NCBI RefSeq assembly: GCF_002979655.1
Contig: NZ_PCPG01000004.1
Span: forward strand, 216,100 to 280,099
Direction: 5' to 3'
Source: Microbacterium sp. MYb45
GTDB lineage: Bacteria > Actinomycetota > Actinomycetes > Actinomycetales > Microbacteriaceae
Length of the DNA stretch: 64,000 bases
Part shown: positions 1-8,070 of the stretch, piece after piece
Layout of the letters: each line of letters starts with the position of its first letter
Numbering within the stretch: position 1 is the stretch's first letter
The notes under the pieces: model-generated
The model's database searches: none
The model's input: only the letters and a program-made list of their open reading frames with translations
Told to the model about the DNA's origin: nothing
Program-made: the position numbers and the translations under genes

Positions 1-1
1 C

Positions 2-532
2 ACCGAGGGCGATGTGCTGCTCGTGCACGGCGGCTCCGGTTCGGTCGGACAGGCCGCCGTGCAGTTCGCGGTGGCCTGGGGTGCGACCGTGATCGCGACG
101 GCGAGCCCCGCCCGCCACGACCAGCTGCGCGAACTCGGCGCGATCCCCGTGGCCTACGGCGACGGTCTGCTCGACCGCGTGCGCGACACCGCCCCCGAGG
201 CCGTCACCGTGGCCCTGGACTGCGCCGGCACCGACGAGGCGATCGAGACCTCCCTCGCGCTGGTCGCCGACCGCGACCGGATCGCGACGATCGTGCGTGG
301 CCCGGATTCCGCGTCCTTCGGCATCCGCGCGTTCTCCGGCGGCTCCCCGGTGCCCCTGACCGACGAGGAGCTCGCCTGGCGCGCCGAGGCGCTCCCCGAG
401 ACGATCGCCCTCCTCGACGCCGGCGACTTCGTGATCGAGCTCGGCCCCCAGCTGCCGCTGACCGAGGCGGCGCAGGCCCATGAGCTCATGGAGTCCGGCG
501 CCGCCTCGGGCAAGATCATCCTCGTCCCCTGA
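2..532 (+). CDS. NADP-dependent quinone oxidoreductase / zinc-type alcohol dehydrogenase, C-terminal part
   Basis: The 5' end lies outside the window; the frame is open from base 2 and 176 residues remain. The visible part begins in the Rossmann fold: LLVHGGSGSVGQAAVQFA is the nucleotide-binding glycine-rich loop of the MDR superfamily (quinone oxidoreductase QOR/CurA-like). It ends with the usual C-terminal block, in which a PLTEAAQAHELMESG helix precedes GKIILVP. These enzymes reduce quinones or enones with NADPH in the cytosol. No zinc-ligand region is visible because the N-terminal half is missing. It converges on the following leftward operon. The family call is secure; the substrate is unknown. 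Confidence 0.85.
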   Translation, partial: TEGDVLLVHGGSGSVGQAAVQFAVAWGATVIATASPARHDQLRELGAIPVAYGDGLLDRVRDTAPEAVTVALDCAGTDEAIETSLALVADRDRIATIVRGPDSASFGIRAFSGGSPVPLTDEELAWRAEALPETIALLDAGDFVIELGPQLPLTEAAQAHELMESGAASGKIILVP

Positions 533-554
533 CGGCGAGGTGCCGTCAGAGCGG

Positions 555-1163
555 TCAGGCCGGCGCGACCGGCCGTCCGATCGACAGCATCAGCCGGTTC
601 GCCCAGTTGAAGAACGCGGCGCCGTGGATGAGGTCCGAGATCTCCAGGTCGTCGAGCCCGGCGGCACGCAGCCGCACGATCTCGTCCGCGCCGAACGCGT
701 TGGGCGTGTCGGTGAGGGCGACGGATGCCGCGACGACGGCGTTCCAGCGCTCGCCGAGGTCCGCGTCCACACCCTCGTCGAGCAGCAGGTCGACGTCGTC
801 CGTGCGCTTGCTGTGGTGCGCGGCGAAGCGCGAGTGCACCGAGGCGCAGAACACGCAGCCGTTGCGGCGGGATGCCGCGGTCGCCGCGAGCTCACGGTCG
901 GCGCGGGGCAGACCCTCGGCGGCGTTGTAGAAGATGTCCTTGTCGACGAGGGTGCGGGCCTTCAGCACCTCGGGGTCGCGGGCGAGCAGCCGGAAGTAGT
1001 CGTTCTTCGCGCGAGCCGCATCGACGAGGCCGTCGTAGTGGCGCTCGGTCAGCTCCGCCTCGGCGAGGGGCTCGAGGTGCGGGACCCACCCGACCTCGCC
1101 GCGGGTGAACGCGTGCGGGTGCGGGGCGTCGTCGTGCCGGAGCACGCTCTGTTCGGCGGTCAT
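555..1163 (-). CDS. Alkylhydroperoxidase-domain protein, Avi_7169-like
   Basis: 202 residues with an AhpD/CMD-type fold. The thiol motif C103-V-F-C106 is followed by S-V-H110, the CxxC...H arrangement of AhpD-like peroxidases. The overall sequence and neighbourhood match the family annotated as alkylhydroperoxidase domain protein, Avi_7169 type (family recalled, not searched). It is the last gene of the leftward operon; its ATG overlaps the stop of the CMD-domain gene by 4 bp, implying translational coupling. The probable role is thiol-dependent reduction of a peroxide or detoxification linked to the flavin monooxygenases upstream. The physiological substrate is not known. Confidence 0.82.
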   Translation of the reverse strand: MTAEQSVLRHDDAPHPHAFTRGEVGWVPHLEPLAEAELTERHYDGLVDAARAKNDYFRLLARDPEVLKARTLVDKDIFYNAAEGLPRADRELAATAASRRNGCVFCASVHSRFAAHHSKRTDDVDLLLDEGVDADLGERWNAVVAASVALTDTPNAFGADEIVRLRAAGLDDLEISDLIHGAAFFNWANRLMLSIGRPVAPA

Positions 1164-1777
1164 GCGGCCTCCTCCTCGGAGATCTCGGCGGTCAAGCCCG
1201 CAGCGGCGAGCACACGGAGCCCGGTGACGACGCGCTGCTGGAAGGCGAGGAACGACACCAGCTGCGACAGCGTCACGATGCCGTCCGCCGACCAGCCCGC
1301 GTCGAGCAGGCGACCGAGGTCGGCGCCCGAAGCCTCGCGGGGGCGGAACACCAGCAGGTGCGTGTGCGCGAGGGCGGCGGCGAGGCGCTCATCCACCGCG
1401 GCGATGACGGTCTCGGACGGGACATAGCGCGCCCCGTCGGTGTTCTCGGCCTGCAGTCCGAGCTCGGTGTAGGTGCCGAAGGGTCCGGTGGTCGCCGCCC
1501 GGGCGGCCTCCGCGAGCACGACGGTGGCCCGCTGGGTGTCGGCCTCCTGCGCACGACCGGCATAGAACACCGCGGTCGGGTCTTCGGCTCCCGCGAGACC
1601 GGTGGCGAAGGCGGCCACGAGTTCGCGTTCGGCCTGCGAGACGTGCTCCGTGCTCACCGGCTGGAAGAGGGCGTCGAAGCTCGCCTGCAGCTGCTCCCTG
1701 GTCACCGGACGGCGACGGCGCAGGGCATCGAGCTCCGGCGTCACCTCCACGATCCGGTCCACGATGTCGTCGGTCAT
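1160..1777 (-). CDS. CMD-domain protein, Avi_7170-like
   Basis: 205 residues from ATG 1777; upstream codons in the same frame are arginine-rich shadow sequence of the neighbouring gene and were excluded. It resembles the carboxymuconolactone-decarboxylase/AhpD superfamily member that accompanies the Avi_7169-type gene (Avi_7170 family), but the usual CxxC pair is absent, so peroxidase activity is doubtful. Helical segments rich in Ala/Leu end in an acidic tail (EISEEEAA). The start overlaps the stop of the luciferase-like gene by 4 bp and its stop overlaps the next start by 4 bp. It is probably a partner subunit of the following protein. Confidence 0.78.
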   Translation of the reverse strand: MTDDIVDRIVEVTPELDALRRRRPVTREQLQASFDALFQPVSTEHVSQAERELVAAFATGLAGAEDPTAVFYAGRAQEADTQRATVVLAEAARAATTGPFGTYTELGLQAENTDGARYVPSETVIAAVDERLAAALAHTHLLVFRPREASGADLGRLLDAGWSADGIVTLSQLVSFLAFQQRVVTGLRVLAAAGLTAEISEEEAA

Positions 1778-2829
1778 GCATTCTCCTTGAGGGTGAGGTT
1801 CTGGTCGGTCGTGGTTCCGTGCGGTGTCGGGGTCAGCGCGTAGCCGAGGGCCGGGGCGACCTCGTCGGCGAAGAGCGCGATCGAGCGCAGCACGTGCTCG
1901 TGCGGGGCGTCGACCGAGTGCACCTGGAACGCCACCTCGGTCGCGCGGGCGAGGGTGGTGTCGGCGGCGAGCGATTCCGCCACCTGCTCCGGCGTACCCA
2001 GGTGTGTGTCGAGCGCGGCGATCAGCTCGTCGATGCTGTCTCCGGGGATCGTCTGGCACTGACGGCGGAAGCCCTCAGCCGCCCGGCGCAGCCCGACCTC
2101 GGCGAAGCGCAGCGCCTCGGCGCGGTCGTCGGCGACGAACACGGTGCGCGAGGCGGTGATCCGCGGCGCCACCCCCTCCGGCAGCGCTTCGAGGTACGCG
2201 TCGATGATCGGATCCTGCAGGGCAGACAGCGGCGCGTGCAGCCGATCGGCACTGCGCGGTTGCGTGCGAGACAGCAGCAGCCCGTGCCCGTGGATGCCGG
2301 CCCGATGCCCGCCCGGCACCGAGAAGGTGGCCTGCCAGACGCGGTCGGCGAGGGCGCCGGCATCCGGATAGAGGGTGTTGCCGGCACCGACATCGCGGCC
2401 GGAGAGACCGTCGAGCAGTGTCCGCAGCTTCCGGTCGTAGGTCGGCCCCTTGTCGCGCACGTCCTCGCCGAACGGCGCGAACGACGAGGGCGTGCCGCCG
2501 CTGCCGAGTCCCAGATCCACGCGCCCCCCGGAGAGCAGATCGGCGACCACGGCATCCTCCGCCACCCGCACCGGGTCCTCGAGCGGCAGCGTGATCACGC
2601 CGGTACCGAGACGGATGGTGGAAGTCACGGCGGCGACGTTCGCGAGGAACACCAGGGGCGACGGCAGCCCGCCCTCGGCCGCATGGAAGTGGTGCTGCGC
2701 GACCCAGGCCCGACCGATGCCGTGCCGCTCGGCCTGTTGGATCTGCGCGGTCGCGAACGCATACCGCTCGGCGGGGGCGGCATCGTCGAGCAGCCGGGTG
2801 AAGAAGGCGACGGTGGGGGTGGTGGTCAT
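1774..2829 (-). CDS. FMN-dependent luciferase-like monooxygenase, KPN_01858-like
   Basis: 351 residues with the luciferase-like TIM-barrel pattern. The N-terminus is PTVAFFTRLLDD; AQHHF(H)AAEGG lies in the second beta-alpha unit, then RLGTGVITLPLEDPVRVAEDAVVADLLSGGRVDLGLGSG (split around 100-140), a classic LLM signature. It probably oxidises a small sulfur- or nitrogen-containing compound with FMNH2 and O2 in the cytosol. It sits between the ABC ATPase and the CMD gene with 4-bp overlaps on both sides, so it is co-expressed with the importer. The match to the KPN_01858 family comes from recalled gene order and sequence; the substrate is unassigned. Confidence 0.85.
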   Translation of the reverse strand: MTTTPTVAFFTRLLDDAAPAERYAFATAQIQQAERHGIGRAWVAQHHFHAAEGGLPSPLVFLANVAAVTSTIRLGTGVITLPLEDPVRVAEDAVVADLLSGGRVDLGLGSGGTPSSFAPFGEDVRDKGPTYDRKLRTLLDGLSGRDVGAGNTLYPDAGALADRVWQATFSVPGGHRAGIHGHGLLLSRTQPRSADRLHAPLSALQDPIIDAYLEALPEGVAPRITASRTVFVADDRAEALRFAEVGLRRAAEGFRRQCQTIPGDSIDELIAALDTHLGTPEQVAESLAADTTLARATEVAFQVHSVDAPHEHVLRSIALFADEVAPALGYALTPTPHGTTTDQNLTLKENA

Positions 2830-4457
2830 ACGACGGTCTCCGTTCGTCCCGGTACTGCGGCCAGCAGCTCCCGGGTGTAGTCGTGCTGCGGGTCGCGGAA
2901 GAGGTCTTCCGTCTGCCCCTCCTCGACGATCCGGCCGCGGCGCATCACCGAGACCGTGTGGCTGATCCGCCGCACCACCGCGAGGTCGTGCGAGATGAAC
3001 AGGTAGGTGAGCCCGAGCTCGGCCTGCAGCGAGGTGAGCAGCTCGAGGATGCGGGCCTGCACCGTGACATCCAGCGCCGACACCGCTTCGTCGAGCACCA
3101 CGATGTCGGGGTCGATCGCGAGCGCGCGGGCGATCGCGACGCGCTGCCGCTGCCCGCCCGAGAGCTCACGCGGGGTGCGCCGTGCGACCTCGGCGGGGAG
3201 TGACACCCGGTCGAGGAGGGCGAGTGCGCGCTCGCGGCGCTCGGTGCGGCTGCCGACGCCGAAGTTCACCAGCGGCTCGGCGACGATGTCGGCGATCTGC
3301 TGCCGCGGGTCGAGCGAGGCGAACGGGTTCTGGTAGACGAGCTGGATGCGTCGGCGGAGCACCCGCAGCTGCTCGCGCTTCGCGTGGGTCACGTCGTCGC
3401 CGTCGACCTCGATCGTCCCGGCATCCGGCTGATGGAAGCGGGTGATGAGGCGCGCCGTCGTGGTCTTGCCCGAGCCCGACTCCCCCACGAGCGCATGTGT
3501 GGTGCCCTTGCGCACCCGGAACGACACGTCGTCGACGGCCCGGAAGCGCTCGCGCCCCGCGACGCGGAACTCCTTGACGAGTCCGTCGGCGACGATCGCC
3601 CAGGGGTTCTCGGCGGCGACCGCCGCGGCATCGCGCAGGAACGGCGGGGCGTCGGGCCGACGGAAACCCGTCGCGAACGCCGGAGCGTCGGCGAGCAGCT
3701 GCTTCGTGTACGGGTCGGCCGGTGCGGCGAGCACCGCCTCGCTGGAGCCCTGCTCGACGATGCGACCGTCCTTGAGCACGACGAGCCGCTCGGCCCGGTC
3801 GGCTGCGACACCGAGGTCGTGGGTCACGAGCAGGATGCTGGTGCCCTCTTCGCGCTGCAGCTCGTCGAGCAGGTCGAGCACCTTGCGCTGCACCGTGGCG
3901 TCGAGGGCGCTGGTGGGCTCGTCGGCGATCAGCAGCCGCGGCCGCAGGGCGATCGCGGTGGCGATGAGCACGCGCTGGCGCATGCCGCCCGAGAGCTCGT
4001 GCGGATACTGGCGCGCCCGCAGGTCGGGGTCGTCGATTCCGACACGGTCGAGCAGCTCGATGGCCCGTGCCCGCCGCGACCGGCGATCCCGGTGCCCGTG
4101 CAGACGGAGGATCTCCTCGACCTGCGCACCGATCGTGCGCACGGGGTCGAGCGAGGTGGTCGGATCCTGCGGCACGAGACCGACCTCGGGACCGCGGATG
4201 CCGCGCAGCGCACGATCGGACCATCCCGAGATGTCGAGGTCGCCGAGCAGCACCCGCCCGCCGTCGACGCGGCCGCCCTCCGGCAGCAGCCCGAGCAGGG
4301 CGTGCGCGGTGGTGGACTTGCCCGAACCCGACTCCCCCACGAGCGCCAGGGTCTCGCCCTCGGCGATCTCGAACGAGACGCCGTGCACGACCTCGCGGCG
4401 CCGGTCCTTGTCGCCGTAGGAGATCCGCAGATCGGTGGCGGAGATGACGGCGCTCAC
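2826..4457 (-). CDS. Peptide/nickel-type ABC transporter, duplicated ATP-binding protein
   Basis: 543 residues carrying two complete nucleotide-binding domains (DppD-DppF fusion type). Each has Walker A GESGSGKST (near residues 40 and 315), a signature (LSGGMRQRV and LSGGQRQRV) and Walker B/D-loop (LLIADEPTSALD and IVVLDEAVSALD). The start chosen is GTG 4457 (MSAVISATD), preceded by GGAAGGAGCG and overlapping the permease stop. The in-frame sequence further upstream is arginine/proline-rich shadow. It energises uptake by the two permeases and the lipoprotein encoded just upstream. The second Walker B reads DEAVS instead of DEPTS, which is common in the second domain. Confidence 0.93.
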   Translation of the reverse strand: MSAVISATDLRISYGDKDRRREVVHGVSFEIAEGETLALVGESGSGKSTTAHALLGLLPEGGRVDGGRVLLGDLDISGWSDRALRGIRGPEVGLVPQDPTTSLDPVRTIGAQVEEILRLHGHRDRRSRRARAIELLDRVGIDDPDLRARQYPHELSGGMRQRVLIATAIALRPRLLIADEPTSALDATVQRKVLDLLDELQREEGTSILLVTHDLGVAADRAERLVVLKDGRIVEQGSSEAVLAAPADPYTKQLLADAPAFATGFRRPDAPPFLRDAAAVAAENPWAIVADGLVKEFRVAGRERFRAVDDVSFRVRKGTTHALVGESGSGKTTTARLITRFHQPDAGTIEVDGDDVTHAKREQLRVLRRRIQLVYQNPFASLDPRQQIADIVAEPLVNFGVGSRTERRERALALLDRVSLPAEVARRTPRELSGGQRQRVAIARALAIDPDIVVLDEAVSALDVTVQARILELLTSLQAELGLTYLFISHDLAVVRRISHTVSVMRRGRIVEEGQTEDLFRDPQHDYTRELLAAVPGRTETVV

Positions 4458-5347
4458 TTCGCGCTCCTTCCGATGCGGTGGCTGATCCGGTTGGCGCTGA
4501 GGACGACGACGACCACGACGAGACCGGGCAGGGCGGTGAGCCACCAAGCCGTGCCCACGTAGTTGCGGCCGTCGGCGATCAGCAGGCCCCACTCCGGCGT
4601 GGGCGGCGGCGCACCGTAGCCGAGGAACCCGAGCGTCGAGATCGCGAGGATCGCGGTGCCGAACTGCAGTGCGGCGAGCGCGACGATCGGGGTCAGTGAG
4701 TTCGGCAGCACGTGCCGGCGCAGGACCGTGAAGAACGTGCCGCCGCTGCCGAAGGCCGCTTCGACGTACTCGGTGCGCCGCACACGGGCGACCTCGGCGC
4801 GCATGAGCCGGGCGAACGCGGCGACGCTGCCGAGACCGACCGCGATCGCGGCGTTCACGGTGCCGAAGCCGAGCAGGATGATGACCGTGAGAGCGAGGAG
4901 CAGCCCGGGGATCGCGAGCAGCACGTCGACCACGCGCATCAGCACGTCGTCGACCACACCGCCGACGGCACCGGCGATCGCCCCGATCAGCGTGCCGAGG
5001 GCGAGGCCGACCGTGACGGCGATGAGCGCTCCCGAGAGCGAGTGCACCGCACCGTGCACGACCCGGCCGAACAGATCGCGGCCGAGGGTGTCGGTGCCGA
5101 ACCAGTGCGCGGCACTCGGCGCGAGCAGCTTGTCGGCCGGGACGCCCGTGAGCGGGTCGCCGGGGGCGAACACCCCGGGGATGACGGCCCAGAGCACGGC
5201 GAGCGCGACGACCGCGTAGGCCAGGTACAGGCCCCAGGCGCGGCCGTGCAGGCGGCGGCGTGGCGGGGTGGATTCGGGCTCGGTCGCCGGCGGTCCCGGA
5301 GCGAGTTCGGGCCCGACCACGGGATCGATGATCACGGGAGCGGTCAT
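4454..5347 (-). CDS. ABC transporter permease, DppC type
   Basis: 297 residues. A proline-rich cytoplasmic N-terminus (to about residue 35) is followed by a first membrane span (LYLAYAVVALAVLWAVIPGVF), the typical HWFGTDTLGRDLFGRVVHG stretch (split across 85-105) and the EAA loop with EYVEAAFGSGGT. Four or five further hydrophobic spans follow. It forms the channel together with the DppB-type partner. Start ATG 5347 overlaps the preceding stop by 4 bp and its own stop overlaps the ATPase GTG by 4 bp. The longer in-frame extension upstream is a shadow of the DppB-type gene. Confidence 0.93.
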   Translation of the reverse strand: MTAPVIIDPVVGPELAPGPPATEPESTPPRRRLHGRAWGLYLAYAVVALAVLWAVIPGVFAPGDPLTGVPADKLLAPSAAHWFGTDTLGRDLFGRVVHGAVHSLSGALIAVTVGLALGTLIGAIAGAVGGVVDDVLMRVVDVLLAIPGLLLALTVIILLGFGTVNAAIAVGLGSVAAFARLMRAEVARVRRTEYVEAAFGSGGTFFTVLRRHVLPNSLTPIVALAALQFGTAILAISTLGFLGYGAPPPTPEWGLLIADGRNYVGTAWWLTALPGLVVVVVVLSANRISHRIGRSAK

Positions 5348-6312
5348 GCGGTCGCCTCCTGGAGCGCGCGGGGCGCCGAGGCGCGGGCGACGGCGCGTTG
5401 GCGGGGGTCGATGAGCGGGGTCACGAGGTCGACCGCGAAGCTGATGATCACGAAGCCGAGGGCCGACAGCAGCACGACGCCCTGCAGCACCGGGATGTCC
5501 TGGTTCGCGACGGCCTGCTCGGTGAGGCGGCCGATGCCCGTGCGGCCGAACACGGTCTCGGTCACCACGGCCCCGCCGACGAGCTCGCCGAACAGGACAC
5601 CGGCGATGGTCAGAGTCGGCACGGCGGCGTTCCGGGCCACCGAACGGGTGAGCACCCACAGCGGCGGAGCGCCCTTCGCCCGCACCACCGTGACGAACGG
5701 CTGCGCCTGCACCTGGTCGATCGCGCGCACCAGTACCTGGGCCAGCGGGGCCGAGATCGGCACGGCGAGGGTGAGCACCGGCAGGACGAGTCCGGCCACC
5801 GGGTCGGCGCCGACGATCGGCACCCATCCGAGCCCGAACGAGAACACCTGGATGAGCAGGATGCCGAGCCAGAAGACCGGCACCGCCACGAACAGCCCGG
5901 GCACCTGACGCAGGCCGTCGCGCAGCCACGCGAACGGTGCGAGCGAGGAGAGCCCGGCGATGAGGATGGCGAGGATCAGCGCCACGACGAGTCCGAGCGA
6001 CGCGAGCAGCAGGGTCGCGGGAAGCGCTTCGCCCAGCATCGTCAGCACCGGGGTGCCGAACTGGGTCGAGAACCCGAAGTCCCCGGCGAGGAAGCCGAGG
6101 CCCGCGTGCACGTACTGCTCCCACCACGGCAGGTCTGCGCCATAGGTGGCGCGGATGCTGTCGAGCTGGTCCGGCGACAGCCCGAGGCTGGGGTCGGAGA
6201 ACTTGATCAGGATCGCATCGCCCGGCAGCAGCTGCAGCAGGAAGAAGGTGGCCGTGAAGGCCGCGATCAGAACGATCGCGGCCTGCCCGGCTCGTCGGAG
6301 GACGAAGCTCAT
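5344..6312 (-). CDS. ABC transporter permease, DppB type
   Basis: 322 residues. The N-terminus MSFVLRRAGQAAIVLIAAFT is the hallmark first span of DppB/OppB permeases. FFLLQLLPGDAILIKF and the later EAA-like segment (VTVVRAKGAPPLWVLTRSVARN, near residues 205-226) and VTETVFGRTGIGRL confirm the family. About six membrane segments are visible. It pairs with the DppC-type permease (4-bp overlap) and follows the substrate-binding lipoprotein gene by 16 bp. The sequence cannot tell whether the cargo is a peptide; in this gene set it is more likely the small molecule oxidised by the co-encoded monooxygenases. Confidence 0.93.
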   Translation of the reverse strand: MSFVLRRAGQAAIVLIAAFTATFFLLQLLPGDAILIKFSDPSLGLSPDQLDSIRATYGADLPWWEQYVHAGLGFLAGDFGFSTQFGTPVLTMLGEALPATLLLASLGLVVALILAILIAGLSSLAPFAWLRDGLRQVPGLFVAVPVFWLGILLIQVFSFGLGWVPIVGADPVAGLVLPVLTLAVPISAPLAQVLVRAIDQVQAQPFVTVVRAKGAPPLWVLTRSVARNAAVPTLTIAGVLFGELVGGAVVTETVFGRTGIGRLTEQAVANQDIPVLQGVVLLSALGFVIISFAVDLVTPLIDPRQRAVARASAPRALQEATA

Positions 6313-6328
6313 CGTGTCACCGGCGCTC

Positions 6329-7963
6329 TCAGTGCTCGGCGAGCCAGACGCCGGAGAACGTCGGACGCCCCACCGACTCGAAGGCGACGCCCTGCACGTA
6401 GGTCGCGGTGCCGTACACCTGCGGCTCCTCGAACAGCGGGATGACATAGGCCTGCTCGGCGATGTAGTCCTGCACGGCCTGCGAGGCGGCGACGCGCTTG
6501 TCGGCGTCGGGCTCGGAGGCCACGGCGAGCAGCAGCTCGTCGAGCTTCGCGTCCTTCGAGATCAGCACGTCGCGGTTCTTCGTGAAGTACTGGCTCTTGA
6601 TGACGTCGAGGTCCGCCCGTCCGACCATCGAGTGGTAGAAGCCGGTCTTCAGCGGATCGCGGGTGTCTTCGGCCGCGCTGCCGGCGTCGCCGGGCTTGAC
6701 CGAGAGCTCCACACCGACCTTCGCCAGCTGCTGCGCGACGAGCTCGAGCGTCTGCTTCGACAGCGGCTGCGGCTTGGCCTCGTAGACGGTGATAGACAGG
6801 CGCTCGCCGTCCTTCTCGCGGATGCCGTCGGAACCGGGCTCCCAGCCCGCTTCGTCGAGCAGCTCCTCGGCCTTGTCGGGATCGTAGGCGTAGTGCGCGG
6901 ACTCGTCCTTGTAGCCGACGGCCTGCGAGGAGAGCACCGACGTCGCCACCGGGTAGTTCTCGGTGAAGAGCGTGTCGACGACCTCCTTCGCGTCCACGGC
7001 GGCGACGAGCGCCTGGCGCACGCGGATGTCGCCCAGCAGCGGGTTCTCGGGGCGCAGAGCGATCGAGTTGTTCACGCCGCGGGTCTGCGGGGCGTAGAGC
7101 GTGAAGCCGGCGCCTTCGACGCGGTCCTCGTCGAACGCCTGCACGTAGCGGACGTAGTCGGCCTGGCCCGCGAGCAGCGAGCCGATCCGCACCGAGTCCT
7201 CGGGGGTGATCAGCACGTGGACGGCGTCGAGGTAGGGGCGGCCGTCGTTGTCGACGCTGTCGGGGCCCCACTCGTAGTCGTCACGGGCGGTGAGCGTGTA
7301 CTCGGTGCCCAGCTTCTCGTCGGTGACGGTGAAGGGGCCGGATCCGATGATCTCGGCCGCGTTGCCCGCGCCGAAGTCCTCGATCGTGCCGTCGAGCGTC
7401 GCAGGCGACAGCAGACCCGAGTTGATGGTCGAGGTGGCCTGCAGGAACCCGGGCGACGGCGCACTGAAGCGGAACGTCACGGTGTCCTCGTCGACGACCT
7501 CGCTGCTGGCGTAGTTGTTGATCGCCTCCGAGACCGTGAGGCCGCGCTCCGCATCGCCCAGGCCGTACGTGTCGAAGTTCTTCGCAACGGCCGCGGCATC
7601 GAGCACGGTGCCGTCCGAGAACGTGACGTCGGGGTTCAGGTCGAACGTGTACTCGGTGGCATCCGCGTTCACGGTCCAGTCCGAGGCGATCCACGGCTCG
7701 ATCTCGAGCGTCTCCGGGTTCTGCCAGGTCAGGCGAGCGGCGATGTTGTTGACGATGCCGCCGTTCGGGTAGAAGCCGGCCTGCGGCGGGTACAGGTTCG
7801 TGTACGCCTGGTGCTCGAGGTAGGTGAGCGTGCCGCCGGTGACGGGGTCGCCGCCCTCGGCGGGGGCGTTGGCAGGAGCAGGCGAGGAGGCGCAGGCGGC
7901 GAGGCTGCCCGCGAGGACGAGCGGGACCGCGATGGCGGCGGCACGGATGAGACGGCGGTTCAT
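6329..7963 (-). CDS. ABC transporter substrate-binding lipoprotein, SBP family 5 (KPN_01854-like)
   Basis: 544 residues from ATG 7963 (MNRRLIRAAAIAVPLVLAG), preceded by AGGAG. A signal peptide with lipobox LAAC gives lipid-anchored Cys near residue 23, so the mature protein sits on the outer face of the membrane. The body is a family-5 (oligopeptide/nickel) binding protein: GGTLTYLEHQAYTNLYPP, WTVNADATEYTFDLNPDVTFSDG, and a KNREVL/ISKDAKLDELL-like C-terminal half. An in-frame ATG at 8074 would add about 37 residues but would spoil the signal peptide, so it was rejected. It supplies the ligand to the two permeases downstream. Confidence 0.9.
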   Translation of the reverse strand: MNRRLIRAAAIAVPLVLAGSLAACASSPAPANAPAEGGDPVTGGTLTYLEHQAYTNLYPPQAGFYPNGGIVNNIAARLTWQNPETLEIEPWIASDWTVNADATEYTFDLNPDVTFSDGTVLDAAAVAKNFDTYGLGDAERGLTVSEAINNYASSEVVDEDTVTFRFSAPSPGFLQATSTINSGLLSPATLDGTIEDFGAGNAAEIIGSGPFTVTDEKLGTEYTLTARDDYEWGPDSVDNDGRPYLDAVHVLITPEDSVRIGSLLAGQADYVRYVQAFDEDRVEGAGFTLYAPQTRGVNNSIALRPENPLLGDIRVRQALVAAVDAKEVVDTLFTENYPVATSVLSSQAVGYKDESAHYAYDPDKAEELLDEAGWEPGSDGIREKDGERLSITVYEAKPQPLSKQTLELVAQQLAKVGVELSVKPGDAGSAAEDTRDPLKTGFYHSMVGRADLDVIKSQYFTKNRDVLISKDAKLDELLLAVASEPDADKRVAASQAVQDYIAEQAYVIPLFEEPQVYGTATYVQGVAFESVGRPTFSGVWLAEH

Positions 7964-8070
7964 GCGGAGGGTCTCCTGGGCTTCGGGTGTCGGGATGTGT
8001 TCACGGTAGGAATCGGAGTGGCCGTGCCGCGAGGCGGCGGACACCGGGTGTCGCGCGACGACACGAGTGG